64,000 bases of DNA from JBDHTS01 sp044221445 (lineage in GTDB: Bacteria > Pseudomonadota > Alphaproteobacteria > Micavibrionales > Micavibrionaceae). How positions within the stretch are numbered: position 1 is the first letter of the stretch; each line of letters opens with the position of its first letter. This document shows, piece by piece, positions 35,533 through 43,507 of the stretch. Below the pieces are notes generated by a model. That model was not told the origin of the DNA. It did not search any database and saw only the letters and a list, made by a program, of their open reading frames with translations. A program made the translations under genes and the position numbers. The stretch is from positions 1-64,000 of the forward strand of contig JBGAPF010000006.1 in the NCBI GenBank assembly GCA_044221445.1, in the 5' to 3' direction.

Positions 35533-36417
35533 ATGAGCAAAGAGAAAACGGAAATGCAGGATAATGTGACGGCGGCGATTGAAACGCTGTTCGACGAAGT
35601 CTTGCCCGGGTTCAATGCGGCGTACCGGCAAACCCGCGAATCCCGATCGCCTTCTTCCTTTCAATCGGACCTGATGCCCGGCCGGCGTGCCGGCATCATG
35701 GCCCTGGAAAGAGTCGCGGCGATCCAGCGCGATCATTGCGCTGCATTGCATCTGATCAGCGGCCCCGCCACGGATTCGGTCATGCTGTGTCCGACTCATG
35801 GCCTCTGGCTGCAGGAGGCCGCCGAGAGGGAGGCGCGGTATGGCGCTTTCTCGCTTATGAATTCCCTGTACGATATCGAGCCACGCTTTTTCAGGGATCT
35901 TGAGTCCGATCTGCCCTTCTGGGATGTGCGGAATGCCTTGCTGAAATGTGGTCTGATGCCTTCCGAATCGCAAAAACGCGACATCCAGGATGGAATCATG
36001 GCGTTCCCGCATACCTATCCCCTGGGGATCATGACTCCTTTAAGTTATCAGGTTCAGTCCAAAACGCTGGATAATTTCTGCGCGAGTCTGCTGGGCCGCA
36101 AATGGCATCCCGAATTTGTCCGTCTTGAACCTGAAGATTTCGAACAATTGCGCCGTTCCCTGGCTGCAGGAAATGTAAAGGGGGATGACAGGCCCTTCCC
36201 GCTGCATGAAAGGGTAAGAAGGAAACTGGATGTGCAGCATATCGTTTACGATATAAGTGAAGCAGGTTTGCCGTCATTGGGGCAGATTATGGCCGCGCTC
36301 GGCTCTTCCAGGGCTTCGTTTTTGCAAAAAATACGCCAAACGCCGCTTTCTCCGCCCGACACGGCGCCTTTGGCAACCGTAGAACACTTGCACGATCTTC
36401 GAATCCCCCGTATGTAA
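35533..36417 (+). CDS. Unknown 294-residue protein between thrS and infC
   Basis: A soluble protein with no signal peptide, membrane segment or recognised domain. It is mostly helical in composition with two Cys (MLCPTH and LLKCGL) and several Arg/Glu-rich segments. It starts nine bases after thrS and ends 34 bases before the infC start, so it is part of the same transcript, although thrS and infC are usually adjacent. Composition is like its neighbours apart from the last 120 bases, so it does not look newly acquired. Function unknown; a role in translation is only suggested by position. Confidence 0.75.
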   Translation: MSKEKTEMQDNVTAAIETLFDEVLPGFNAAYRQTRESRSPSSFQSDLMPGRRAGIMALERVAAIQRDHCAALHLISGPATDSVMLCPTHGLWLQEAAEREARYGAFSLMNSLYDIEPRFFRDLESDLPFWDVRNALLKCGLMPSESQKRDIQDGIMAFPHTYPLGIMTPLSYQVQSKTLDNFCASLLGRKWHPEFVRLEPEDFEQLRRSLAAGNVKGDDRPFPLHERVRRKLDVQHIVYDISEAGLPSLGQIMAALGSSRASFLQKIRQTPLSPPDTAPLATVEHLHDLRIPRM

Positions 36418-36450
36418 TAGGTTTGAAAAACAGCCGAAAGGAGAATACCC

Positions 36451-36996
36451 ATCCGTAAGCCAGATTTGCCGCCGCGCAGGCCCACGCCCGACGGACCCCG
36501 TATCAACGACCAGATCCGTGTGCGCCAGGTGCGCCTGATCGATGCCGACGGCGAACAGGTCGGTGTGGTCGATATTGCCGACGCCCTCAAGCGCGCGGAA
36601 GATTCAGGCCTCGACCTGGTCGAGATTTCTCCCAATGCCGAACCGCCGGTGTGCAAGATCCTCGATTACGGCAAGTTCAAATATGAACAGCAGAAAAAAG
36701 CCAACGAGGCCCGCAAGAAACAGAAAACAATCGATCTTAAAGAGCTGAAACTGCGCCCGACCATCGAAAAGCACGATTACGAGGTCAAGATGCGCAACGC
36801 CCGCCGTTTCCTTGAGGAAGGCGATAAGGTCAAGATCACCATGCGTTTCCGGGGCCGCGAGATGGCCCATACCGGCATAGCGATGGAAGTGCTGAACCGC
36901 GTCAAGGCCGAACTGGCCGATCTGAGCAAGATCGAGCAGGAACCAAAACTGGAAGGCCGCCAGATGATCATGGTCCTGGGGCCATCGGCCACCTGA
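36451..36996 (+). CDS. infC: Translation initiation factor IF-3 (ATC start codon)
   Basis: IF-3 binds the 30S subunit, blocks early 50S joining and proofreads the start codon. From an ATC at 36451 the protein has 181 residues: INDQIRVRQVRLID and ISPNAEPPVCKILDYGKF (IF3_N), a basic helical linker, and the IF3_C domain starting EKHDYEVKMRNARRFL with KITMRFRGREM. No ATG, GTG or TTG suits: the only in-frame TTG (36466) has no ribosome site, whereas AAAGGAG (36437-36443) lies seven bases before the ATC. IF-3 discriminates against such codons, so infC with AUU or AUC starts is autoregulated, as known in Escherichia coli. Confidence 0.93.
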   Translation: MRKPDLPPRRPTPDGPRINDQIRVRQVRLIDADGEQVGVVDIADALKRAEDSGLDLVEISPNAEPPVCKILDYGKFKYEQQKKANEARKKQKTIDLKELKLRPTIEKHDYEVKMRNARRFLEEGDKVKITMRFRGREMAHTGIAMEVLNRVKAELADLSKIEQEPKLEGRQMIMVLGPSAT

Positions 36997-37009
36997 ACCG
37001 GTTTCGTTT

Positions 37010-37399
37010 TTAGTGGATGTGCTGAAGGACCTTGCCCATGCCGCCGCTGGCCAGGCAGTTGAAGACGTGCCGCACCAGGTCGGCGGGACAGCCATGGCTG
37101 AACATCATATAGACCGATGACCGGCCGGCCTGGGGGCCGCCATGGCGCACGAACAGGCGCAATCCCGTCGACTGCTGTTCCCACCCGGTTTCCATTGCCT
37201 GCATATCCACCTCGTTGACGGGTTCCTTGCCGTTCAGGACACTGGCGACATTCTTGATCATGGCATCGAGCGCCTCTTCCGGTAAAGCGGGGCCCTCGCC
37301 GCTGATGAAGTTCAGGACAGGAATGTCGTGTCCCTTGTCCTGGGCAAAAATCGTATGACTGTGCTGGGGGATGTTGAAAGCCGTATCACTGAAAAACAT
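37010..37399 (-). CDS. Uncharacterised small protein convergent with infC
   Basis: A 129-residue soluble protein without a signal peptide, rich in His, Met and Gly toward its end (FNCLASGGMGKVLQHIH). The ATG at 37399 is preceded by AGGAT. Codon use is like the neighbours. No family was recognised. Its stop lies 13 bases from the infC stop on the other strand, and its start is about 260 bases from ahcY on the opposite strand, so it has its own promoter in the shared upstream region. Confidence 0.65.
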   Translation of the reverse strand: MFFSDTAFNIPQHSHTIFAQDKGHDIPVLNFISGEGPALPEEALDAMIKNVASVLNGKEPVNEVDMQAMETGWEQQSTGLRLFVRHGGPQAGRSSVYMMFSHGCPADLVRHVFNCLASGGMGKVLQHIH

Positions 37400-37660
37400 C
37401 GGTAAATCCTGTATGGTCTGGGACGCACGCCTTTAGAATTGTCGTATAAAAAAGTAAATTTTCCTTAAAAACAACTGCCGGTAAATCGGTTCTATGAATA
37501 ATATCAAGGCTCCGAAGTCGTTATTTTTGATCAGAATTGGCTCCTGAACGGAAGGCAAACAGGCCGGCAGACATAGGATTTTGGCCTTGGCAGGCGCTTG
37601 ACTCGGCAAACGGGCAATGCGATGACTTGGCTCCCTGATCATTAGTGTTGGAAAGCCGCC

Positions 37661-38974
37661 ATGACCGCCTCGCCGAAAGCCGTGCCGAACGACTGTAAAG
37701 TCAAGGATATCGCCCTCGCCGACTGGGGCCGTAAGGAAATCAATATCGCCGAGACGGAAATGCCGGGCCTGATGGCCACCCGCGACGAATACGGGACGAA
37801 AAAGCCTTTGAAAGGCGCGCGGATCGTCGGCTGCCTGCACATGACGATCCAGACCGCCGTGCTGATCGAGACGCTGACCCATCTGGGCGCCGAAGTGCGC
37901 TGGTCCTCCTGCAACATTTTTTCGACTCAGGACCATGCCGCCGCCGCCGTGGCCGCGACCGGCACGCCTGTCTTCGCCTGGAAAGGCATGAGCGAGGAGG
38001 AATACTGGTGGTGCATCGACCAGACGATCACCGGTCCGGGCGGATGGAAACCCAACATGATCCTGGACGACGGCGGCGACCTGACCGTCCGCATCCATGA
38101 AAAACATCCTGACCTGCTTGACGGCATTCGCGGTGTGTCCGAGGAAACGACGACCGGCGTCCACCGCCTGTATGAGATGTCCAAAAAAGGCACGCTCAAA
38201 CTCGCCGCGATCAACGTCAACGACTCGGTCACCAAGTCGAAATTCGACAACAAATACGGCTGCCGCGAAAGCCTGGTGGATTCGATCCGCCGCGGGACGG
38301 ATGTCATGATGGCCGGCAAGGTCGCCGTCGTCGCCGGTTTCGGCGATGTCGGCAAGGGTTCCGCTGAATCCCTGCGCCATGGCGGTTGCCGCGTGCTTGT
38401 TACCGAGGCCGATCCCATCTGCGCGCTGCAGGCGGCGATGGAGGGTTTCGAGGTGGTGACGATGGAGGACGCCGCGCCGCGCGCCGATATCTTCGTGACC
38501 GCCACCGGCAACACCGATGTCATTACCATGGACCATATGCGCGCGATGAAGGACCGCGCCATCGTCTGCAACATTGGCCATTTCGACAACGAGATCCAAG
38601 TCGAGCCGCTGCGCAATCTCAAATGGCACAATGTGAAGCCCCAGGTCGACGAGATCGAATTCCCCGACGGCAAGCGCATCATCCTGCTGGCCGAAGGCCG
38701 TCTGGTCAATCTCGGCTGCGGCACCGGGCACCCCAGCTTCGTGATGTCCGCTTCCTTCACCAACCAGACGCTGGCGCAGATCGAACTCTGGACCAGTAAG
38801 GACAAATACCAGCGCGGCCAGGTTTATGTCCTGCCGAAACATCTGGATGAAAAAGTCGCCGCCCTGCATCTTGAAAAGCTTGGCGCAAAACTGACGAAAC
38901 TGACCAAGGCCCAGGCCGACTATATCGGCGTTGGCGAATCCGGGCCGTTCAAGACGGACACTTATCGCTATTAA
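37661..38974 (+). CDS. ahcY: S-adenosylhomocysteine hydrolase
   Basis: Reversibly splits S-adenosylhomocysteine to adenosine and homocysteine, keeping methyltransferases free of product inhibition. The 437 residues carry the family signatures CNIFSTQDHAAAA, VNDSVTKSKFDNKYGCRES, and the NAD-binding loop AGFGDVGKGSAESL, with a C-terminal KTDTYRY ending that closes the partner active site. An unusually long upstream gap (about 260 bases) has no gene; a known SAM or SAH riboswitch was not recognised there. metF, another methyl-cycle gene, lies two genes on. Confidence 0.97.
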   Translation: MTASPKAVPNDCKVKDIALADWGRKEINIAETEMPGLMATRDEYGTKKPLKGARIVGCLHMTIQTAVLIETLTHLGAEVRWSSCNIFSTQDHAAAAVAATGTPVFAWKGMSEEEYWWCIDQTITGPGGWKPNMILDDGGDLTVRIHEKHPDLLDGIRGVSEETTTGVHRLYEMSKKGTLKLAAINVNDSVTKSKFDNKYGCRESLVDSIRRGTDVMMAGKVAVVAGFGDVGKGSAESLRHGGCRVLVTEADPICALQAAMEGFEVVTMEDAAPRADIFVTATGNTDVITMDHMRAMKDRAIVCNIGHFDNEIQVEPLRNLKWHNVKPQVDEIEFPDGKRIILLAEGRLVNLGCGTGHPSFVMSASFTNQTLAQIELWTSKDKYQRGQVYVLPKHLDEKVAALHLEKLGAKLTKLTKAQADYIGVGESGPFKTDTYRY

Positions 38975-38988
38975 GATCTGAAGTTTAA

Positions 38989-39052
38989 ACGCCGCTTTGT
39001 ACGGTGCCTGGCGGAAACTGCCGCCCTGCACAATATAAAGCGGCGTATTTTA
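38989..39052 (+). terminator. Hairpin terminator after ahcY
   Basis: A perfect 10-bp outer stem (ACGCCGCTTT at 38989-38998 and AAAGCGGCGT at 39037-39046) encloses a smaller inner hairpin (GGCGG with CCGCC) and is followed by ATTTTAT. This would end the ahcY transcript and separate it from the glucanase-like gene. Confidence 0.75.
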
Positions 39053-39128
39053 TCGATTAATTTATTGACATAAATTGTTGTAAGGGCGTAACCAGAAAGA
39101 AAATACTAGAATAGAAAGAACAGGAAAA

Positions 39129-40601
39129 ATGGAGCTAAAGGCTCATAAAAATCGCCGGGTTGAGTTTTTTAGTATAGCGGGTATTTTTGCTTTGGCGAGT
39201 GGGATGGGAGTAGCCGACCTTGCGCTTAACGACCAAAATCCTTTGCAAAATTTGTATAGTGACGTAACAGCGCCTGCTTCTACGGTTTCAAATGAAAATC
39301 AGACGCTTTTGAAATTGGCGCAAAAGCAGGCGACCATGCTGTTCTGGGAATGCGGGCATCCGGTCAGCGGCATGATCGGCGACCGCATACCCGTGGCGCA
39401 GCCTTCCGATGGCGTCTGTGGCGGCAACGTCAATGTCGTCACAGGTGCGACGGGCTTTGGCATTATGGCGCTTATCGGTGCCGTAAAAGAAGGTTGGCTC
39501 GATAGGACGCAAGTCCGCGACAGGATCGAGAAAATAGTTGAATTTCTCGGAAGGGCGGAAACCTGGCATGGCATGTTCCCGCACATGATGAATGGGGAGA
39601 CGGGCCGGATTGTCCCGTTTGCAGGTCCTGAAGACAAAGGCGGTGACAGCTTTGAAACTGCCGCGATAGAGGCAGCGCTGATAATAGCCCGAGAATTTTT
39701 TTCCGGAGCGCATCCTGATGAATGGGCGCTGCGCTCGCGGATCAATAAGATTCTGGAGGATACTGACTGGAACTGGTATGTGCGCGAACAATATGGCGCA
39801 CCCCGTTTGTTCTGGATTTTAAGCCCTGATTCGCTCAAGCGTTTGCAAGACCGCCCTTTGGAGATGCAGCCTCACGTGGGGGCTGCCGAAGGAGTGCTGG
39901 CTTTATTGATGGCTTCTATGGCGCCACGCCCTATATCGCCAGAGGTATATCGCCAGGTCGCAGACAATGCGCCTGATTTTGTGAATGGCGAAGTTTTGTA
40001 CGGACATGAAATACCGACAGGCCCGCGCAATGGCGGCGGCCCCCTTTTTCCAGGGGCATATTTGACAGCCTTTATAGGGCCTGAAGGTATAAAAGGCCCG
40101 AAGGTCGACTTCAGCAAACAATGGCAGAACCAGGTGCTTGTCTTCGACGCCTATCGGAGAAGAAAAAATTATCCGCCTATCGGGACGTTCATTTCGGCTG
40201 GGGATGGTCCGGACGGATATCAGGTGCGTTCTATTTCTCTCAATGAAAACGGGACGTTCAGCGCGGACATGGCCATGGCATATTCAGGGGTTGTGCCTGA
40301 CGTTGCGATTGCGGCCTTACAGGATCTTTATAATAGGAAAGATCCTGCTGTATGGGGGAAATTCGGCCCGACTAGTTCGGTAAATCTGGACAGGCTGACA
40401 GATTCCTCCGGCAAAAAAGGGTTTGCGGCAACAGACTATCTTTCCATGGATCACCTGGCGGCGGCCGCTGTCATGTCGGATGTAAGCGCCTATTTCCTGA
40501 AAAGCCCGGAGTTTCAAAAACTGTCGCCTCTTGGCCTGGAATCTCCGCATCTCCTGCCTCGGGAAGACGTCGTCGCAGATGCCAAGAGTCCAAAGCCGTA
40601 A
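39129..40601 (+). CDS. Membrane-anchored glucoamylase-like (GH144-type) protein
   Basis: A 490-residue protein whose pattern matches the glycoamylase-like domain of GH144 endo-beta-1,2-glucanases. It has an N-terminal hydrophobic segment (about residues 14-34) that can act as signal anchor, then an (alpha/alpha)6-type domain with LFWECGHPVSG, VTGATGFGIMALIGA, GMFPHMMNGETG, GGDSFETAAIEAAL, GGPLFPGAYLTAF, SAGDGPDGYQ and YLSMDHLAAAAVMSD. These mirror conserved blocks in known GH144 members, including the acidic residues of GGDSFETA. Beta-1,2-glucans are osmoregulated periplasmic glucans, so it may trim or recycle them. It lies between ahcY and metF, to neither of which it has an obvious link. 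Confidence 0.82.
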   Translation: MELKAHKNRRVEFFSIAGIFALASGMGVADLALNDQNPLQNLYSDVTAPASTVSNENQTLLKLAQKQATMLFWECGHPVSGMIGDRIPVAQPSDGVCGGNVNVVTGATGFGIMALIGAVKEGWLDRTQVRDRIEKIVEFLGRAETWHGMFPHMMNGETGRIVPFAGPEDKGGDSFETAAIEAALIIAREFFSGAHPDEWALRSRINKILEDTDWNWYVREQYGAPRLFWILSPDSLKRLQDRPLEMQPHVGAAEGVLALLMASMAPRPISPEVYRQVADNAPDFVNGEVLYGHEIPTGPRNGGGPLFPGAYLTAFIGPEGIKGPKVDFSKQWQNQVLVFDAYRRRKNYPPIGTFISAGDGPDGYQVRSISLNENGTFSADMAMAYSGVVPDVAIAALQDLYNRKDPAVWGKFGPTSSVNLDRLTDSSGKKGFAATDYLSMDHLAAAAVMSDVSAYFLKSPEFQKLSPLGLESPHLLPREDVVADAKSPKP

Positions 40602-40649
40602 TCCCGCCAAAGCTGTTGCACTTATGGTGGAAAAAAGGCATCAAGAAAT

Positions 40650-41519
40650 ATGCCTTTAAAACCTCCCAATACCGTTCCTAATGTGAGCTTTGAATTTTTC
40701 CCGCCCAATTCCGACAAGGGTGAAGGGTCGTTCTGGCCACGGGTCGATCGGTTGGCTGGATACCGTCCCGCCTTTATGACTATGACTTACGGCGCAGGGG
40801 GATCGGCTCGCGACCGGACGGTCGATCTGGCGATCCAGCTTTATAAGCGTACGGGCATTCCCTCCGCCGCACATCTGACCTGTATTGCCACGCCGAAGAA
40901 AGAACTGCACCGGATCGCCGATAAATTGTGGGATAACGGCATCAGACATATCGTAGCATTGCGTGGGGATCTCTCGTCCGGCATGTTGCGTCCGGATTTA
41001 TCGGACAATGATTACTTCCATTACACCAGCGATTTCGTGCAGGGCCTGAAAGCCTGGCATCCTTTTGAAATCAGCGTCGGCGCGTACCCCGAAAAACATC
41101 CGGACGCCCCCGACCTGTCGGCAGACATCGAAGCCTTAAGGAAAAAATGCGAGGCTGGTGCCGACCGCGCAATCACGCAGTTTTTCTTTGATAATAATCT
41201 TTTCTATAAGTTCAGGGATGAACTTGTCAGAGCGGGCATACATACGACCCTTATTCCAGGGATTCTGCCGATTGTCGATTACGATAAAATGCTTCGCTTC
41301 GCGCGTACGTGCCAGGCAACCGTACCGCCGGGGCTGATGGAAAAATTTGAAAAAGTGAAAGATAACCCCGAAGCCATGAAGGTCTTGTCTGCCGATATCG
41401 TGACGGCGCAGGTAATGGATCTTGCAAGCGAGGACGTACGCCACTTGCATTTTTATACATTAAACCAGAGCAGCCTAGTCATCAAAGCATGCGAAGCCTT
41501 GGGTCTACAGAAGCATTAA
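40650..41519 (+). CDS. metF: Methylenetetrahydrofolate reductase
   Basis: FAD enzyme that reduces 5,10-methylene-THF to 5-methyl-THF for methionine synthesis. The 289-residue barrel shows SFEFFPPNSDKGEGSFW, MTYGAGGSARDRTV (flavin contacts), HIVALRGD, and ADRAITQFFFDNNLFYKF. The length fits the bacterial form without a regulatory domain. It sits 48 bases after the glucanase-like gene. No regulatory hairpin or riboswitch is obvious in that gap. Its stop overlaps a convergent GNAT gene by four bases. Confidence 0.95.
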   Translation: MPLKPPNTVPNVSFEFFPPNSDKGEGSFWPRVDRLAGYRPAFMTMTYGAGGSARDRTVDLAIQLYKRTGIPSAAHLTCIATPKKELHRIADKLWDNGIRHIVALRGDLSSGMLRPDLSDNDYFHYTSDFVQGLKAWHPFEISVGAYPEKHPDAPDLSADIEALRKKCEAGADRAITQFFFDNNLFYKFRDELVRAGIHTTLIPGILPIVDYDKMLRFARTCQATVPPGLMEKFEKVKDNPEAMKVLSADIVTAQVMDLASEDVRHLHFYTLNQSSLVIKACEALGLQKH

Positions 41520-41974
41520 AAAGCCAGCGGCAAAACGTGAAAGCTGAAATCAAGGCGTAAACCAATACCGGCATACAGTTTTTGCGCCGCTTCGTTCCGC
41601 GCTTCTGCCAGCCAGTAGAGCCTGGCGTATCGCCCGGCTTTCGCGCGTTCCGCAAGGTCGATGACAAGTGCGCGCGCCAGACCCTTGCGCCGAAAAGCCG
41701 GATCGATAAATAGGTCCTGCATATAACAGGCGGGTTCGATATGCCCGGTGACCGGATGAAGAATATAATGAACGAACCCGGCCAGCCGCCCATCGTACCG
41801 CACCGTCAAGCCGCGTACGCCTGACCCTAGTTCGTTCAGACGGCGCCATGTTTCGATAGTGACGGCTTCGCTGCCATGACCCTGGTTGTTGGCCATCCAT
41901 AACGGTAGCCATTCCTTATAATCATCCTGCTGTACTGGCTGGATAGTGAAATTCGGTGTCGTTTTGGTGGTCAT
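41516..41974 (-). CDS. GNAT-family N-acetyltransferase
   Basis: A 152-residue acetyltransferase of unknown substrate. The acetyl-CoA-binding motif A is CYMQDLFIDPAFRRKGLARAL with the R/Q-x-x-G-x-A pattern (RRKGLA), preceded by a strand with LAGFVHYILHP and followed by a helix with the catalytic-region Tyr (AAQKLYAGIG). Single-domain GNATs of this size act on small amines or protein N-termini. It is divergent from the reductase gene and convergent with metF. Confidence 0.85.
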   Translation of the reverse strand: MTTKTTPNFTIQPVQQDDYKEWLPLWMANNQGHGSEAVTIETWRRLNELGSGVRGLTVRYDGRLAGFVHYILHPVTGHIEPACYMQDLFIDPAFRRKGLARALVIDLAERAKAGRYARLYWLAEARNEAAQKLYAGIGLRLDFSFHVLPLAF

Positions 41975-42065
41975 AGGCGTCCATCATCGTCATGAAGACC
42001 GGAAGAGCAGGGTAAAGGAAAGTTTTTTGTTTGGCAAAAGGCAACGGACATCCTAAAAATTCAGG

Positions 42066-43103
42066 ATGAGTCAAAGCTATCGCAGCGATATCGCCATAAT
42101 CGGTGCAGGCCCCGCCGGGCTGTTCGCCGTGTTTCAGTGCGGCATGCTGGGTATGCGGTGCGATGTTATCGACTCGCTGGAGGCGATCGGGGGCCAGTGC
42201 ACGGCGCTTTATCCGGAAAAACCCATATACGACATTCCCGGCTTTCCCATGGTGGAGGCAGGCGCGCTGATCGCCAGCCTTGAACGCCAGGCGGCGCCCT
42301 TTGTGCCGCGCTACCATCTGGCGCAAACTGTAATAACGCTGGAAAAAGACGCAGAGGGATGGCGGCTGGAGACCAGCCAGGGGAATATCTTGCATGTCAG
42401 GGCCGTTATTATCGCCGCCGGGGCCGGATCGTTCGGTCCTGTTCGCCCTCCTTTGGGCAGGCTGGAAACATACGAAGGCCGCTCGGTTTTCTATATGGTG
42501 AAACGTAAACAGGATTTCGCGGGTAAAAAAATCGTTATCGCGGGCGGGGGAGACAGCGCGGTGGATTGGGCGTTGTCGCTGGCAGATGTTGCTGAAAGCG
42601 TCTTTGTAGTTCACAGGCGACACACCTTTAGGGCACTTCCCGAAAGCGTTGCCCGTATGCATATGATGGCGGAAAAGGGAGATCTGACCATGGTGATCCC
42701 CTACCAGTTAAAAAGCTTGGAAGGTGATGATGGACAGCTTAAATCCGTATGTGTCGTCTCAACCGAAGGGGAAGAAAAACATATTGAAGCCGACATCCTT
42801 TTGCCGTTTTTTGGACTTAACGCCGCGCCGGGACCAATCCTGGAATGGGGGCTGACAATGGATAAGCACAGGCTTGTAGTCGATTTCCTGACCTGTGAAA
42901 CCAATATTCCCGGTATTTATGCCATAGGCGATATTGCGGCGTACGAGCATAAGCTTAAACTGATCCTAACCGGCTTTGCAGAGGCCACCCAGGCTGTGCA
43001 TGCGGCGTACGCCCGGCTTCATCCCGGCCAGGCCCTTCATTCGGAACATTCGACGACGCGCGGAATCCCACAATTTTCTATCGAAGCGGAAAAACGTTTA
43101 TGA
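42066..43103 (+). CDS. Ferredoxin/flavodoxin-NADP reductase (thioredoxin-reductase-like type)
   Basis: A 345-residue FAD/NADPH flavoprotein of the class that lacks the CxxC of thioredoxin reductase and reduces ferredoxins or flavodoxin. The FAD-binding motif is IIGAGPAGLFAVF, the adjacent GGQCTALYPEKPIYDIPGFP is diagnostic for this group, and the NADPH motif is IAGGGDSAVDWAL with basic residues in VVHRRHTFRA. The second FAD segment is IPGIYAIGDIAAYEHK. Its stop overlaps the next gene by four bases (ATGA). The electron partner is not in the window. Confidence 0.9.
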   Translation: MSQSYRSDIAIIGAGPAGLFAVFQCGMLGMRCDVIDSLEAIGGQCTALYPEKPIYDIPGFPMVEAGALIASLERQAAPFVPRYHLAQTVITLEKDAEGWRLETSQGNILHVRAVIIAAGAGSFGPVRPPLGRLETYEGRSVFYMVKRKQDFAGKKIVIAGGGDSAVDWALSLADVAESVFVVHRRHTFRALPESVARMHMMAEKGDLTMVIPYQLKSLEGDDGQLKSVCVVSTEGEEKHIEADILLPFFGLNAAPGPILEWGLTMDKHRLVVDFLTCETNIPGIYAIGDIAAYEHKLKLILTGFAEATQAVHAAYARLHPGQALHSEHSTTRGIPQFSIEAEKRL

Positions 43104-43492
43104 GATTTGCCCTTTTTACAGTCTTCGCCTGCATGGCTTTTGCGTCTTCCGCGCATGCCGCTGCGGACGGCAGCGGTCTTTCCGAAAAGCCAGTCTGTTT
43201 CACGATGAAAAATTTTGCCGCCTATACGGTCTTTGGTACGGTCATTACAGATACGTACACTGATCTTTCAGGTCGCGTCGTCAAGCATCAGGATAATTTT
43301 CGCCTGGAAAAAGGGCATTATGCCGAGTTTTGTTCAAGCGGGCCTTTTTTTCCGGGACAGAAGCTGATCATCCAGCTCCGCACACTTTTCCCGACCTTCG
43401 AATGCCGCACCAAATTGACAGGAACTCTTGCCGTACGCGGCACGAAAAAGCCTGAAGGTGGTTATAAAACCTGGATTGATTGTATAGACTGA
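43100..43492 (+). CDS. Small exported protein of unknown function
   Basis: A 130-residue protein with a clear cleavable signal peptide (cleavage likely after SAHA, about residue 20). The mature part has four cysteines (KPVCFTM, AEFCSSG, TFECRTK, WIDCID) that could form two disulphides in the periplasm. No family was recognised. It is coupled to the ferredoxin-NADP reductase gene by a four-base overlap, yet one protein is cytosolic and the other exported, so the link may be expression only. A convergent DivL-like gene ends 15 bases downstream. Confidence 0.78.
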   Translation: MRFALFTVFACMAFASSAHAAADGSGLSEKPVCFTMKNFAAYTVFGTVITDTYTDLSGRVVKHQDNFRLEKGHYAEFCSSGPFFPGQKLIIQLRTLFPTFECRTKLTGTLAVRGTKKPEGGYKTWIDCID

Positions 43493-43507
43493 AAATCGTT
43501 CAGCTTT

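Noticed and set aside
37400..37660. Possible SAM or SAH riboswitch before ahcY
   Set aside because: The 260-base leader has some short complementary stretches but none of the conserved cores of SAM-II, SAM-V or SAH classes could be matched by eye; a covariance-model scan would decide.
40602..40649. Possible SAM riboswitch before metF
   Set aside because: The gap is only 48 bases, too short for a known class.
43489..43503. Short hairpin between the exported protein gene and divL as terminator
   Set aside because: CTGAA/TTCAG gives only a five-base AT-containing stem; too weak to call, though a T-rich stretch follows.
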